Part shown: piece by piece, positions 1-6,943 of the stretch | How positions within the stretch are numbered: the first letter of the stretch is position 1 | Layout of the letters: each line of letters starts with the position of its first letter | Origin: a virus | Virus record (IMG/VR): IMGVR_UViG_3300032304_000490 | Span: 1 to 29,206 of that record | Length of the DNA: 29,206 nucleotides | Strand: one strand, 5' to 3' | The notes under the pieces: model-generated | What the model was told of the DNA's origin: nothing | Seen by the model: the letters and a program-made list of their open reading frames with translations, nothing else | The model's database searches: none | Program-made: the position numbers and the translations under genes

Positions 1-373
1 TCTTGCATCAGCGATTGTGCCAGAAGTAATCTGTGAAGTATCAATTGCGATAGCTGCGCCAGTGTATGCAGTAATATCACCATAAGCATTATATGTGATA
101 GAAGTGATTGTATTAGCAGCAGCTAAACCACCAGTTACAGTTGTCGATGTATTTGCTTGTGATGCAATACTTGTGCCATCATAAACAAGTCTTTGACCTG
201 CTGTGAATGTTGTTTGATTTGTACCGCCTCTAGCGATTGGTAATGTACCAGAAGTAATCTGACCAGCACCGATTGCAATCGCAGCACCTGTAGCGGCAGT
301 TACTCTTCCATATGCATCAACTGTGAGTGATGAAATAGTATTTGCAACAGCAAGACCACCAGTTAAAGTGTAA
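1..373 (-). repeat. 76-codon direct repeat in long tail-fibre shaft
   Basis: Sequence from 1 to about 145 recurs imperfectly at about 229-373 with a constant offset of 228 bp (76 codons). Both copies encode a unit of the form TGGLAxANTIxS, YGxxTAxTGAAIAI, QITSGT. The left copy is cut by the window edge, so more units may follow. Confidence 0.75.
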
Positions 374-1455
374 GTGCTATTTGCAAGGGTCTGCAATGCA
401 CCTGTTCCATTACCGATAAGAATTGCACCACCAGTAAATGTACCTGCGCCAGTACCACCGTCTGCAACTGCGATATCAGAAGTTAATCCTGAAACTGTAC
501 CACCAGTAATATTTGCAACTAATGTAGCGGTAGAATATGTTGTTGGGTCTAAAGAGTTTGCTGCTGATGGTATTACTGTACCGCCAGTTAAAAGTTTATA
601 TTTACCAGAGTCAGATGCATCACGGAACAATGCGGTGTATTTTGTTGATCCATCATTGTATTGACCAAAGAAACCAATATCAACTGCATCAGCTGCGTTG
701 TTTGCGGCAAGTTGAATTAATGAATCTTCAACTTTCATTGTTTCAACATCTTGTGTGATTGTGTTACCAGAAATAACTAAGTTACCTGTAACTGCCAAAT
801 CACCAGAGATTGTACCACCAGTTGTTCTGAAGACTGTATTGTCAACATCAACTAAGATTGAGTTATTAGCATCAACCGCAACAGTTGTAATACCATCACG
901 ACCAACGAATGTTAATGTTTCGCCACCAGCAACTGTACCTGTTCCTGTATCACCTGCAATACCAAAACTTGTTGAGATTGCCACATTGGCAGCAGAAGTC
1001 AATCGACCTTTTGAATCAACAACGAATGTAGGGATTTGTGTTGCACCGCCGTATGTGCCGGCAGAAACACCTGTTGAACCAAGTGTTAATGGAATGTTTG
1101 CATTTGCAGAACCGTCAATTGAGACTGTACCGTTGGCATCACCAGAGACACCAATTGTTCGTGCAGTCTGCCATGCAGCCGCAGTATTCGCATTACCAAA
1201 CAAAGAGGCTCTAACTGCTGTTGCAGAGAAGATACCTGATGAATCTCTTCTAACAATTGTAGAGACTGTATTTGCACTAGTAGCACCATCTACTAGGTCT
1301 GTATAGTATTTACCACCAATTGCGATAACTTGATTACCGGCAAGACCAATAAAAAGTTTGTTTGAACTATTAGAATACGCTGGTTCTGCAACATTCAGCG
1401 ATACTGGTGTTGCTGTACTTTCAGAATATTTTAGTTGAATTACGGTATTTGCCAT
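1..1455 (-). CDS. Long tail-fibre protein (3' end outside window)
   Basis: A frame that is open from an ATG at 1455 to the left edge, giving 485 residues without a stop. It starts MANTVIQLKYSESTATPVSL, then AEPAYSNSSNKLFIGLAGNQ, GGKYYTDLVDGATSANTVST and IVRRDSSGIFSAT, a typical N-terminus of long tail fibres of marine T4-like phages. It continues with shaft sequence (WQTARTIGVSGDANGTVSID, GGTISGDLAVTGNLVISGNT, QDVETMKVEDSLIQLAANNA, DIGFFGQYNDGSTKYTALFR). Near the left edge a 76-residue repeat begins (LTGGLAVANTISSLTVDAYG, SGTLPIARGGTNQTTF) and is seen nearly twice. The distal receptor-binding end is not in the window. A late-promoter box and Shine-Dalgarno AAAGGG precede the start. Confidence 0.85.
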   Translation of the reverse strand, partial: MANTVIQLKYSESTATPVSLNVAEPAYSNSSNKLFIGLAGNQVIAIGGKYYTDLVDGATSANTVSTIVRRDSSGIFSATAVRASLFGNANTAAAWQTARTIGVSGDANGTVSIDGSANANIPLTLGSTGVSAGTYGGATQIPTFVVDSKGRLTSAANVAISTSFGIAGDTGTGTVAGGETLTFVGRDGITTVAVDANNSILVDVDNTVFRTTGGTISGDLAVTGNLVISGNTITQDVETMKVEDSLIQLAANNAADAVDIGFFGQYNDGSTKYTALFRDASDSGKYKLLTGGTVIPSAANSLDPTTYSTATLVANITGGTVSGLTSDIAVADGGTGAGTFTGGAILIGNGTGALQTLANSTYTLTGGLAVANTISSLTVDAYGRVTAATGAAIAIGAGQITSGTLPIARGGTNQTTFTAGQRLVYDGTSIASQANTSTTVTGGLAAANTITSITYNAYGDITAYTGAAIAIDTSQITSGTIADAR

Positions 1456-1493
1456 TTTCTGCCCTTTGTTAGGTTTCTTATTATTTTATTGTC

Positions 1494-1501
1494 TATTTAT
1501 G
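1494..1501 (-). promoter_or_regulatory. T4-type late promoter box before long tail fibre
   Basis: CATAAATA on the minus strand in the 57-bp gap before the long fibre gene, 38 bp before its ATG and followed by Shine-Dalgarno AAAGGG. Confidence 0.65.
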
Positions 1502-1512
1502 CGAATAGTGAT

Positions 1513-1761
1513 TTAGAAACTACCGCCTACTATTGAAGTTACTGTGACTTCAGCTGTTATTGTTTTACCTTCAAATTTACCATTTGCAGAACTAAAAACT
1601 AATCCTTGACCATCGGCAACATTGGCAACATCAACATTCGTTAATGAACCTAATGAAATATTAGACGATGGGGCAACTACTACTGATGCAACAGTAGTCT
1701 TTGATGGTTTGATAGTTACAGCTGAAGCTGCACTAGTAGATACTGTGACTGTGGTTGCCAT
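1513..1761 (-). CDS. Small virion protein, probably fibre-related
   Basis: 82 residues, starting MATTVTVSTSAASAVTIKPS. The second half (ISLGSLTNVDVANVADGQGL, then VFSSANGKFEGKTITA) is a motif that recurs in phage fibre proteins, where the LGSL..V.DGQ.LV.....GKFE pattern forms a small repeated beta unit. Here it stands nearly alone. Function unknown; it may cap, join or extend the long fibre encoded next. It is coupled to the gene upstream by a TAATG overlap. The stop lies 12 bp before a late-promoter box that serves the long fibre gene. Confidence 0.65.
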   Translation of the reverse strand: MATTVTVSTSAASAVTIKPSKTTVASVVVAPSSNISLGSLTNVDVANVADGQGLVFSSANGKFEGKTITAEVTVTSIVGGSF

Positions 1762-2093
1762 TATCTTGTAACTGAAGGCAGAATTGTTGCAATTCCTTCA
1801 ACTACCCTTGTCTTAATACTTGTAGGACTAGTCATCACTAAATCGTAAAAATATCTTCCTGGAGTTAGATTTGCAGTATTGGCAGAAGTCATTGCCATAG
1901 TAATTTCACCATTAGCAGCATTACTGATTGTAACAGTAAAAGAATTGGCTGTCGTAGAATAATACGACTTTCTCATTTGTGCTGCTGCGGTATAGGATGT
2001 TAGATTCTGTGCGGCACCTGTTCCATCATTAACAGTAATGGTGGTGGTGAAATCAGCATTTTGCTCAATTGTTAATTCTGCATATCCAGCCAT
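1761..2093 (-). CDS. Small beta-sandwich virion protein
   Basis: 110 residues, starting MAGYAELTIEQNADFTTTIT. The alternation of strands (NLTSYTAAAQMRKSYYS, FTVTISNAANGEITMAMTSA, LTPGRYFYDLVMTS) and the ending TRVVEGIATILPSVTR match a small Ig-like protein type found among structural genes of many tailed phages, where it is thought to be an accessory tail or baseplate component. I know of no assigned function. It starts a new transcription unit: an ACTAAATA late-type box lies about 28 bp upstream, directly after a terminator, and a Shine-Dalgarno GAGGA precedes the ATG. Its stop overlaps the next ATG by one base. Confidence 0.7.
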   Translation of the reverse strand: MAGYAELTIEQNADFTTTITVNDGTGAAQNLTSYTAAAQMRKSYYSTTANSFTVTISNAANGEITMAMTSANTANLTPGRYFYDLVMTSPTSIKTRVVEGIATILPSVTR

Positions 2094-2120
2094 TGGAGTC
2101 CTCTAAGTGCGTTGATACCC

Positions 2121-2128
2121 TATTTAGT
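2121..2128 (-). promoter_or_regulatory. Late-type promoter box (CTAAATA variant)
   Basis: ACTAAATA on the minus strand, 23 bp after the terminator stem and about 28 bp before the ATG of the 110-residue beta protein. CTAAATA is a variant of the late box seen in marine T4-like phages; the placement directly after a terminator supports it. Confidence 0.5.
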
Positions 2129-2148
2129 CAAACGGGGTATTAAGGGCA

Positions 2149-2175
2149 ATAAAAAACCCTGCCGAAGCAGGGTTT
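2149..2175 (-). terminator. Rho-independent terminator with UUCG loop
   Basis: On the minus strand, a perfect 9-bp stem (AAACCCTGC / GCAGGGTTT) closes on a TTCG tetraloop and runs into six T residues, then ATTG. It lies 20 bp after the stop of the WNESTTSW gene and before the promoter of the next unit, exactly where transcripts of the second adhesin cassette should end. It is the only convincing terminator I found in the window. Confidence 0.9.
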
Positions 2176-2195
2176 ATTTGAGTGATGATTGCGAG

Positions 2196-2528
2196 TTATT
2201 CTACTATATCCCAAGAAGTCGTAGATTCATTCCAACGATATGATTTATTATCTTCCATTGGATATGGAGTTGGTGGTTCCCAAGACCAAGTTGATTGATT
2301 TAATGTCCAACTTGGATAAGGTTGTTGGCCATAGAATACATCGTTTTCTCTATCGTATATGTAACCAATACTAGCATAATTTCCTCTTAAAGGTGTTCCA
2401 CCTAAAAGATGTTGATTACCTCTAGTATTATACGAAGTTTGAATCCATTCACCATCTTGTAGTGGTGTAGTATCACAAACAATAACAGTAACAACTTTAT
2501 TATCTAATATTTTTGCGTAATGTGCCAT
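2196..2528 (-). CDS. Small conserved phage protein with W-rich C-terminus, copy 2
   Basis: 110 residues, starting MAHYAKILDNKVVTVIVCDT. It is a paralogue of the 131-residue protein at 12870-13265: WIQTSYNTRG, GTPLRGNYASIGYIYDREND, YPSWTLNQSTWSWEPPTPYP and the ending YRWNESTTSWDIVE align. It lacks about 20 residues after the first strand compared with copy 1. Function unknown; the family is common among tail genes of marine T4-like phages. It is the last gene before the terminator at 2151-2175, so it ends the second adhesin cassette. The Shine-Dalgarno is weak (GAAAATAAAATG). Confidence 0.74.
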   Translation of the reverse strand: MAHYAKILDNKVVTVIVCDTTPLQDGEWIQTSYNTRGNQHLLGGTPLRGNYASIGYIYDRENDVFYGQQPYPSWTLNQSTWSWEPPTPYPMEDNKSYRWNESTTSWDIVE

Positions 2529-2542
2529 TTTATTTTCAGTAA

Positions 2543-3358
2543 TTAATTGATTGAGTATGCAGAACCATAAGCGGAATATTTAATGTAAACATAACCTGAT
2601 CCACCAGCGCCACCGGGAGCAAGTTGGAATCCACCGCCACCGCCACCGCCACCACTATTTGCATTAGCAGCTGAACCAGGAGTATTACCACCAGTACCTG
2701 CACCACCTCTGCCTGCGCCGCCAACACCGCCATGAGCATTTCTTCCATAACCTGATGGAGCTTGAGCGCCACCACCACCACCACCGCCAGCATATACTGT
2801 GTATGAACCAGTAATTTCAGATGTAAATCCTCCATCACCACCTACAGCATCTTGTAAATCTGAAGAACCGGATGCTCCAGCACCTTTTCCGCCTGTGCCA
2901 CCTCGTTGAACTGATATAGGCTCATTTGTTAGACCAGCGCCGCCGCCTTGAGCGCCGTCACCTGATGCACCACCATAACCACCATAAGCAATAAGTGCTC
3001 CAAATTGTGATTGACTACCTGGAGTTGGGCCTGGACCAGTATCACCACCACCACCTGCACCAACTGTTACAGTAACAGCTGCGCCAGGAGTTACAGGATA
3101 AGCTGCGTTGTAATAAACACCACCGCCTCCACCTCCTCCAGCTAAATTTCGTCCACCGCCTCCACCACCACCAACTACAAGAACTTGAACTTGTGTAAGT
3201 CCTGTTGGAATTGTATATGTGCCAGGACCAGGAGTTGAAGTAAATGCTTGAGTGCCAGCACCAACAGCAGTAATAATATTTAATCCTATTGGAAATTGCC
3301 CACCTACTGGTCTAGCAAAACTTCCGTTCGATTGAGATAAAGAATATTTAATTGGCAT
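2543..3358 (-). CDS. Glycine-rich phage adhesin, copy 2
   Basis: 271 residues. The N-terminus (ARPVGGQFPIGLNIITAVGA) matches the adhesin at 13292-14185. It is followed by FTSTPGPGTYTIPTGLTQVQ and VLVVGGGGGGG, then about 170 residues of glycine-rich repeats (TVTVGAGGGGDTGPG, SQFGALIAYGGYGG, ITGSYTVYAGGGGGGGA), closing with GGSGYVYIKYSAYG and the ending YSIN shared with copy 1. Same family as copy 1 and as the inner domain of the 714-residue protein. The sequence between the glycine runs differs from copy 1, as expected for host-contacting loops. Coupled by TAATG to family P copy 2 upstream; the WNESTTSW gene follows 14 bp later. Confidence 0.82.
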   Translation of the reverse strand: MPIKYSLSQSNGSFARPVGGQFPIGLNIITAVGAGTQAFTSTPGPGTYTIPTGLTQVQVLVVGGGGGGGRNLAGGGGGGGVYYNAAYPVTPGAAVTVTVGAGGGGDTGPGPTPGSQSQFGALIAYGGYGGASGDGAQGGGAGLTNEPISVQRGGTGGKGAGASGSSDLQDAVGGDGGFTSEITGSYTVYAGGGGGGGAQAPSGYGRNAHGGVGGAGRGGAGTGGNTPGSAANANSGGGGGGGGFQLAPGGAGGSGYVYIKYSAYGSAYSIN

Positions 3359-3696
3359 TAGGAAATCTCCACACCGAAAGCTGAAATTGAAACACTAGAT
3401 GATGATGCGTTTGCAGCTAAAATACAACCAGTTTGTAGTGTGACACCAAAATTTAAATTAACTGTATCACTAGCAGGCAATAAACCACCACGAACAATAT
3501 AGTATGTGTTAGCTGCAGGTGAAGCATAGTTAGCAGGAGGCATAACAGCAATACTATATGATAGATTTGATGCTGTTTGATTTGTTACAAGAATGGATGA
3601 TACTACCGCACTTGTAGAAGCAGGAACAACATACACATTACCTTGTGTATTTGCAGTTGGATTTAACTGACCAAGAATTTTATATGCATTTGCCAT
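3358..3696 (-). CDS. Small virion beta protein, family P copy 2
   Basis: 112 residues, starting MANAYKILGQLNPTANTQGN. It matches the 110-residue protein at 14185-14517 from end to end (NVYVVPASTSAVVSSILVTN, YIVRGGLLPASDTVNL, ending FGVEIS), and it also resembles the C-terminal domain of the gene directly before it, so two family P units lie back to back here. Small beta protein of unknown function, probably part of the fibre/adhesin complex. Both ends overlap their neighbours by one base (TAATG), so it sits in a tightly coupled translation unit with the fusion protein and the glycine-rich adhesin. Confidence 0.72.
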   Translation of the reverse strand: MANAYKILGQLNPTANTQGNVYVVPASTSAVVSSILVTNQTASNLSYSIAVMPPANYASPAANTYYIVRGGLLPASDTVNLNFGVTLQTGCILAANASSSSVSISAFGVEIS

Positions 3697-4232
3697 TATA
3701 CTATTTCGACTCCATATACATGAACTGAAACACCAGCAGCACCTGAACCAGCGTTACCGCCTGTTGTATTAGCGGCAACAACTGTATTTGCAGCTAACAT
3801 TATTCCTGGTTCAAAAACATAAGTGTCGGCTGCAGGTATATTTAAACTTTTTAATATATAATGTTTTGTTGCTAAAGACTCAGTAGAAGGTCTAATAGAA
3901 ATATCCACATTGACTGAAAGGGGGTTTTGATTACAAATAGTTAACGAGTGAATCGTTGCACTTGTAGCAGATGGAACAACATAGACATTCGATAATGTGT
4001 TGGCAGTTGTTGCAATTTGCCCTAAAATTTTAAAACTTGTAATGCCGTTTGTTAATACTGCTAAATTTGTTCCAGATGTTGCTAAAGTTCCGTTTGCAGC
4101 TGGAACTGTACCAGTAATCTGAGTGTTGGCAACAGAGATGATTTTAGCTGCCGTGATTGTGCCATCAGCAATGTCGGCCGCTACGACTGCGTTATTTGCG
4201 ATTGCATTTGTGTTTATTCTGGATAATGGCAT
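3696..4232 (-). CDS. Fusion of fibre-shaft module with family P domain
   Basis: 178 residues. Residues 1-65 are shaft sequence (NTNAIANNAVVAADIADGTI, IISVANTQITGTVPAANG) like the N-terminal part of the jelly-roll fibres. Residues about 66-178 (FKILGQIATTANTLSNVYVV, ATSATIHSLTICNQ, HILKSLNIPAADTY-like core as HYILKSLNIPAADTY, ending VYGVEIV) match family P, the 110-112 residue proteins. It therefore links the fibre class to the small beta proteins and supports a virion location for the whole family. A late-promoter box lies only 5 bp before the ATG and no clear Shine-Dalgarno is seen, so translation may be near-leaderless or depend on longer upstream transcripts. Its stop shares a base with the next start (TAATG). 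Confidence 0.72.
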   Translation of the reverse strand: MPLSRINTNAIANNAVVAADIADGTITAAKIISVANTQITGTVPAANGTLATSGTNLAVLTNGITSFKILGQIATTANTLSNVYVVPSATSATIHSLTICNQNPLSVNVDISIRPSTESLATKHYILKSLNIPAADTYVFEPGIMLAANTVVAANTTGGNAGSGAAGVSVHVYGVEIV

Positions 4233-4237
4233 GGCTT

Positions 4238-4245
4238 TATTTATT
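4238..4245 (-). promoter_or_regulatory. T4-type late promoter box abutting a start codon
   Basis: AATAAATA on the minus strand, only 5 bp before the ATG of the 178-residue fusion protein in a 70-bp gap. The context (ATAAATAAAGCCATG) closely resembles that before gp8 (ATAAATAAAGACTATG). Confidence 0.5.
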
Positions 4246-4302
4246 CTCTATTCTGTTTAAAATGCTCTATGCACTCTGCAATTGTTTTGATAACTTTATA
4301 TT

Positions 4303-4332
4303 TTATTCGTCAGCAGGTTCTGGAGTATTACC
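4303..4332. repeat. 30-bp identical repeat, copy A
   Basis: Identical to 11438-11467. It encodes the last nine residues (GNTPEPADE) and the stop of the 50-residue protein copy 2. Confidence 0.88.
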
Positions 4333-4455
4333 AGCAGCAAGCCAAGCGAGGTATTCTGGATTATCTAATGAAACTGAAATAAAAGAACCATCTTCATTAG
4401 TTTTAGATGCTCCAATTACTTCGCCTGTTGTTGGTGTTTTATACAATTTCCACAT
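4303..4455 (-). CDS. 50-residue acidic phage protein, copy 2
   Basis: A complete 50-codon frame, starting MWKLYKTPTTGEVIGASK and ending in NPEYLAWLAAGNTPEPADE. Same length, same place behind a jelly-roll fibre gene and same ending as the protein at 11438-11590. The N-terminal 30 residues differ strongly, while the last 30 bases of DNA are identical. It begins 1 bp after the fibre stop (TAATATG), implying coupled translation. Function unknown. The constant C-terminus with a variable N-terminus suggests that one end binds a shared virion part and the other fits the particular fibre. Confidence 0.72.
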   Translation of the reverse strand: MWKLYKTPTTGEVIGASKTNEDGSFISVSLDNPEYLAWLAAGNTPEPADE

Positions 4456-4456
4456 A

Positions 4457-5833
4457 TTATATCTCCGCACTTAATATTAATCTACCATTTGTATTTCCAT
4501 CGGTTCTTGCCACATAATATCTTCCAGCAGAAATACCAGCGCCAACATTACCTTCCAGTTGAGCTACATTTGGAGTTGAATTTGTTGCGTTCAATGCCAT
4601 TGATGACCATATATAAGTTGCAGAGAAATCGGTCATTGCAAAATGACTTTGTGATGATAAAGTCAAAGAAGATGGTTTTGCTCTCATAGTTACGGGAAGT
4701 TTAACAATGCAATGTGCAAAATTTGCCGTTGAAGCATTTGCCATTCCATCAGATAAATTGGCATATGCGGAATCAGCTGAACTAAAAGCAAAACAATACC
4801 TCTGACACTTTCTAAGTGTTGTTCCAATATCTTCAAATTCAAAAGGTGTAGCTACTGGTCCAACTTCCCATTGAATACCAGTAAATGCAATATAGTTACC
4901 AACACGGTTTGCAAGGTTTAATTGTCCTGCAGCTCTAGTATTATCGGCACCAGCTGATGTTCCCCATGTTGTTTGTAATGTTCCACCAGCATAATCACTA
5001 CCTGAACCGAACCAGAATGCTAACTCCATTGAGCGAGCATTATCATTATCTAGTTGACCTGTTGTGTCCGCAGGAAATGTAATGGTTTCTTTTTCCCATG
5101 TGTCAACAGCATTAATTGTATATGACCTACTGCAAGCTCTGCTATTATCATTATCACGCATTTCAGCAATATATGTTCCAGTATTACTTGATTTTACCCA
5201 AAATGAAACAGTAATTTGTTCTGCTCCAGATGTTCCTTTTTTAATGGACTGCATCATCTGTCCTTCCATATCTTGTTTGAATAACAGATATGAACTTGAT
5301 GGAGGAGATGATTGTGCTGATGTGCAAATCAAATTAGCAGATTTAACTAATCCTGTTGATGTTGGACCATTAGATTCGACATTCATTGTCCAAGTTCCCA
5401 AAGAACCTGAAGTAATTTTCCATCTGTCAGCGGTTAAAATTGAATCGTTTGTTGTGATGCCAGTTACAGATGTATTTCTTTGTGCAATTTGCATAGCACC
5501 ATTAAAAATTAAATTTCTATTACTTAATGGACGCCCACCAGCATTTAAATAATTCTCAACAGCACCAGTTTGAATTGCTGAGTTAGCAATAGTATTTGCT
5601 GTGATTACAGAGCCGTTAACAGAGGCAATCTGTGAGCTAATGATGTTACCACTAATCTTTGTGTTTGCAACAGAAAGAATCTTATCGTTAGTGATTGCAG
5701 TAGCACCAATAGAGTTGGCAACATCGATACCTGTTGTGTTAGCAGAAAATAAAGTTGTGCCTGTATTAGAACGGACAATAAAAGTATTGTCTGTATCTGT
5801 TGTTATGTTGCTGACGATTAATGTTCCGGCCAT
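4457..5833 (-). CDS. Tail-fibre protein with jelly-roll carbohydrate-binding-like domain, copy 2
   Basis: 458 residues. The N-terminus MAGTLIVSNITTDTDNTFIV is an attachment segment common in phage fibres. It leads into the shaft module LSVANTKISGNIISSQIASV and NGSVITANTIANSAIQTGAV, nearly the same as in the 414-residue protein at 11593-12837. Then NRNLIFNGAMQIAQRNTSVT opens the jelly-roll domain (VSFWVKSSNTGTYIAEMRDN, WEKETITFPADTTGQL, GIQWEVGPVATPFEFEDIGT). The C-terminal 120 residues are unlike those of the paralogue apart from general beta character, as expected if the receptor-contacting end differs. A late-promoter box lies 22 bp before the ATG and overlaps the stop of the upstream gene. 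Likely a receptor-binding fibre or fibre segment. Confidence 0.8.
   Translation of the reverse strand: MAGTLIVSNITTDTDNTFIVRSNTGTTLFSANTTGIDVANSIGATAITNDKILSVANTKISGNIISSQIASVNGSVITANTIANSAIQTGAVENYLNAGGRPLSNRNLIFNGAMQIAQRNTSVTGITTNDSILTADRWKITSGSLGTWTMNVESNGPTSTGLVKSANLICTSAQSSPPSSSYLLFKQDMEGQMMQSIKKGTSGAEQITVSFWVKSSNTGTYIAEMRDNDNSRACSRSYTINAVDTWEKETITFPADTTGQLDNDNARSMELAFWFGSGSDYAGGTLQTTWGTSAGADNTRAAGQLNLANRVGNYIAFTGIQWEVGPVATPFEFEDIGTTLRKCQRYCFAFSSADSAYANLSDGMANASTANFAHCIVKLPVTMRAKPSSLTLSSQSHFAMTDFSATYIWSSMALNATNSTPNVAQLEGNVGAGISAGRYYVARTDGNTNGRLILSAEI
5553..5618. repeat. 66-bp shared module, copy A
   Basis: Matches 12650-12715 at 62 of 66 positions, including an identical 38-bp run. It lies in the shaft region of the 458-residue jelly-roll fibre (NGSVITANTIANSAIQTGAV). 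Confidence 0.8.
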
Positions 5834-5855
5834 AATTCTCTCTTAATTTATATTG

Positions 5856-5863
5856 TATTTATC
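5856..5863 (-). promoter_or_regulatory. T4-type late promoter box before jelly-roll fibre copy 2
   Basis: GATAAATA on the minus strand. The stop TGA of the DUF7483-like gene shares two bases with the box (TGATAAATA), and the ATG of the 458-residue fibre follows 22 bp later. Confidence 0.62.
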
Positions 5864-6941
5864 AGCGGGCGTTGGCGTATTTAAATGGTGCTTCGGCAAA
5901 AGCAGCATAGATGTAGGTACCTGTTCCAATTCCACCATCCGCTCTTATTTTAATTCCATTTGATACAAAGTCTATTGGATTATCTGTTCCACCACCACCA
6001 TCACCTGTACCAGAACCACCATAAGTTGAATTACCAAACGCATAATAATTTCCACCATTAGATCCAGGTCGTTTACTATCATAAATTAACCAGTTTCCTG
6101 TAGAATCGATGCGTTTAACTATAAAAAATGCTGGCCTAAATCCACAGTATAAAAATGCATTATTTGTTGTAGTATTACCAACATATGAACCAAATTGTGA
6201 ATATCCTGGAATTTCCGCCCAACAGTATGCAATATTATTGATTCCATTTTCGTTTACAGCAACAACATTTCCTGGACTGCCAGCAGTTGCAAAACCAAAA
6301 GTTGTATTACTACTTAAATCACCCAACACACCATCACCTACTGAAGCAGCAGATGTTTGTGCATTTGTTACATTCAAAAATGAATTATATGTGCTTGTAT
6401 GACTTTTATGTTTAACATGCCAGTAGTCTCCACCATTTCGTTCTTTAGTTATAATCATAGCAGGAACTGCATCCAATCCATGACCTACTGTTGCAGAACT
6501 AGAACCATTTCCTGTCCAAGTTACAATACTAAATCCTGCCGTTGGATTCGCAGATACTTGTGCCGATATTGTACCATTAGTATTTGTTACTGCTGCGCCG
6601 CCGTTTTTCCAAATCCAATCAATGTAATTAAGACCCGATTTATTTACATTTGATGAATCGGTAGAACCAGCTCGAGTTGTAAATCCATTGGTATCTATTG
6701 ATTGAACCCAACCACCAGAACTACCAAGATTATCACCATCAGTAGAATTTGTTGCTATTAAGTTGGCAGTATTTCCACGCATATTATCAGAAAGTGAATG
6801 CCAATTCACATTATCTCTTGCTTTTGTCCAAATTAAACCTGGTTGAAAACTTAAATCTGTAACAACAGCAGAAGGTGACACACCATTACCTGCTCTTGCA
6901 CGAACATCAAAATGATTGGATGGTTTTGTAATTGCTGGCAT
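5862..6941 (-). CDS. DUF7483-like virion protein, probable split-off C-terminal part
   Basis: 359 residues, starting MPAITKPSNHFDVRARAGNG. Recognisable stretches are FQPGLIWTKARDNVNWHSLS, WKNGGAAVTNTNGTISAQVS, FSIVTWTGNGSSSATVGHGL, PAMIITKERNGGDYWHVKHK, YCGFRPAFFIVKRIDSTGNW and the ending YIYAAFAEAPFKYANAR. In many marine phage proteins this domain is fused behind LamG and SPRY, after a junction like PPSGFKSLNTxNLP. Here the preceding gene ends exactly at that junction (SGFKSLNTFNLP) and this one begins 2 bp later (TAATCATG) in another frame. It therefore looks like fission of one ancestral gene into two coupled genes. Probably a surface-binding or fibre-tip protein acting with its neighbour. 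The stop TGA overlaps a late-promoter box. Confidence 0.8.
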   Translation of the reverse strand: MPAITKPSNHFDVRARAGNGVSPSAVVTDLSFQPGLIWTKARDNVNWHSLSDNMRGNTANLIATNSTDGDNLGSSGGWVQSIDTNGFTTRAGSTDSSNVNKSGLNYIDWIWKNGGAAVTNTNGTISAQVSANPTAGFSIVTWTGNGSSSATVGHGLDAVPAMIITKERNGGDYWHVKHKSHTSTYNSFLNVTNAQTSAASVGDGVLGDLSSNTTFGFATAGSPGNVVAVNENGINNIAYCWAEIPGYSQFGSYVGNTTTNNAFLYCGFRPAFFIVKRIDSTGNWLIYDSKRPGSNGGNYYAFGNSTYGGSGTGDGGGGTDNPIDFVSNGIKIRADGGIGTGTYIYAAFAEAPFKYANAR

Positions 6942-6943
6942 GA

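Noticed and set aside
755-1306. Plus-strand frame of 183 codons
   Set aside because: It is the antisense shadow of the long tail-fibre gene, which is open on the minus strand from 1455 to the left edge and has recognisable fibre motifs.
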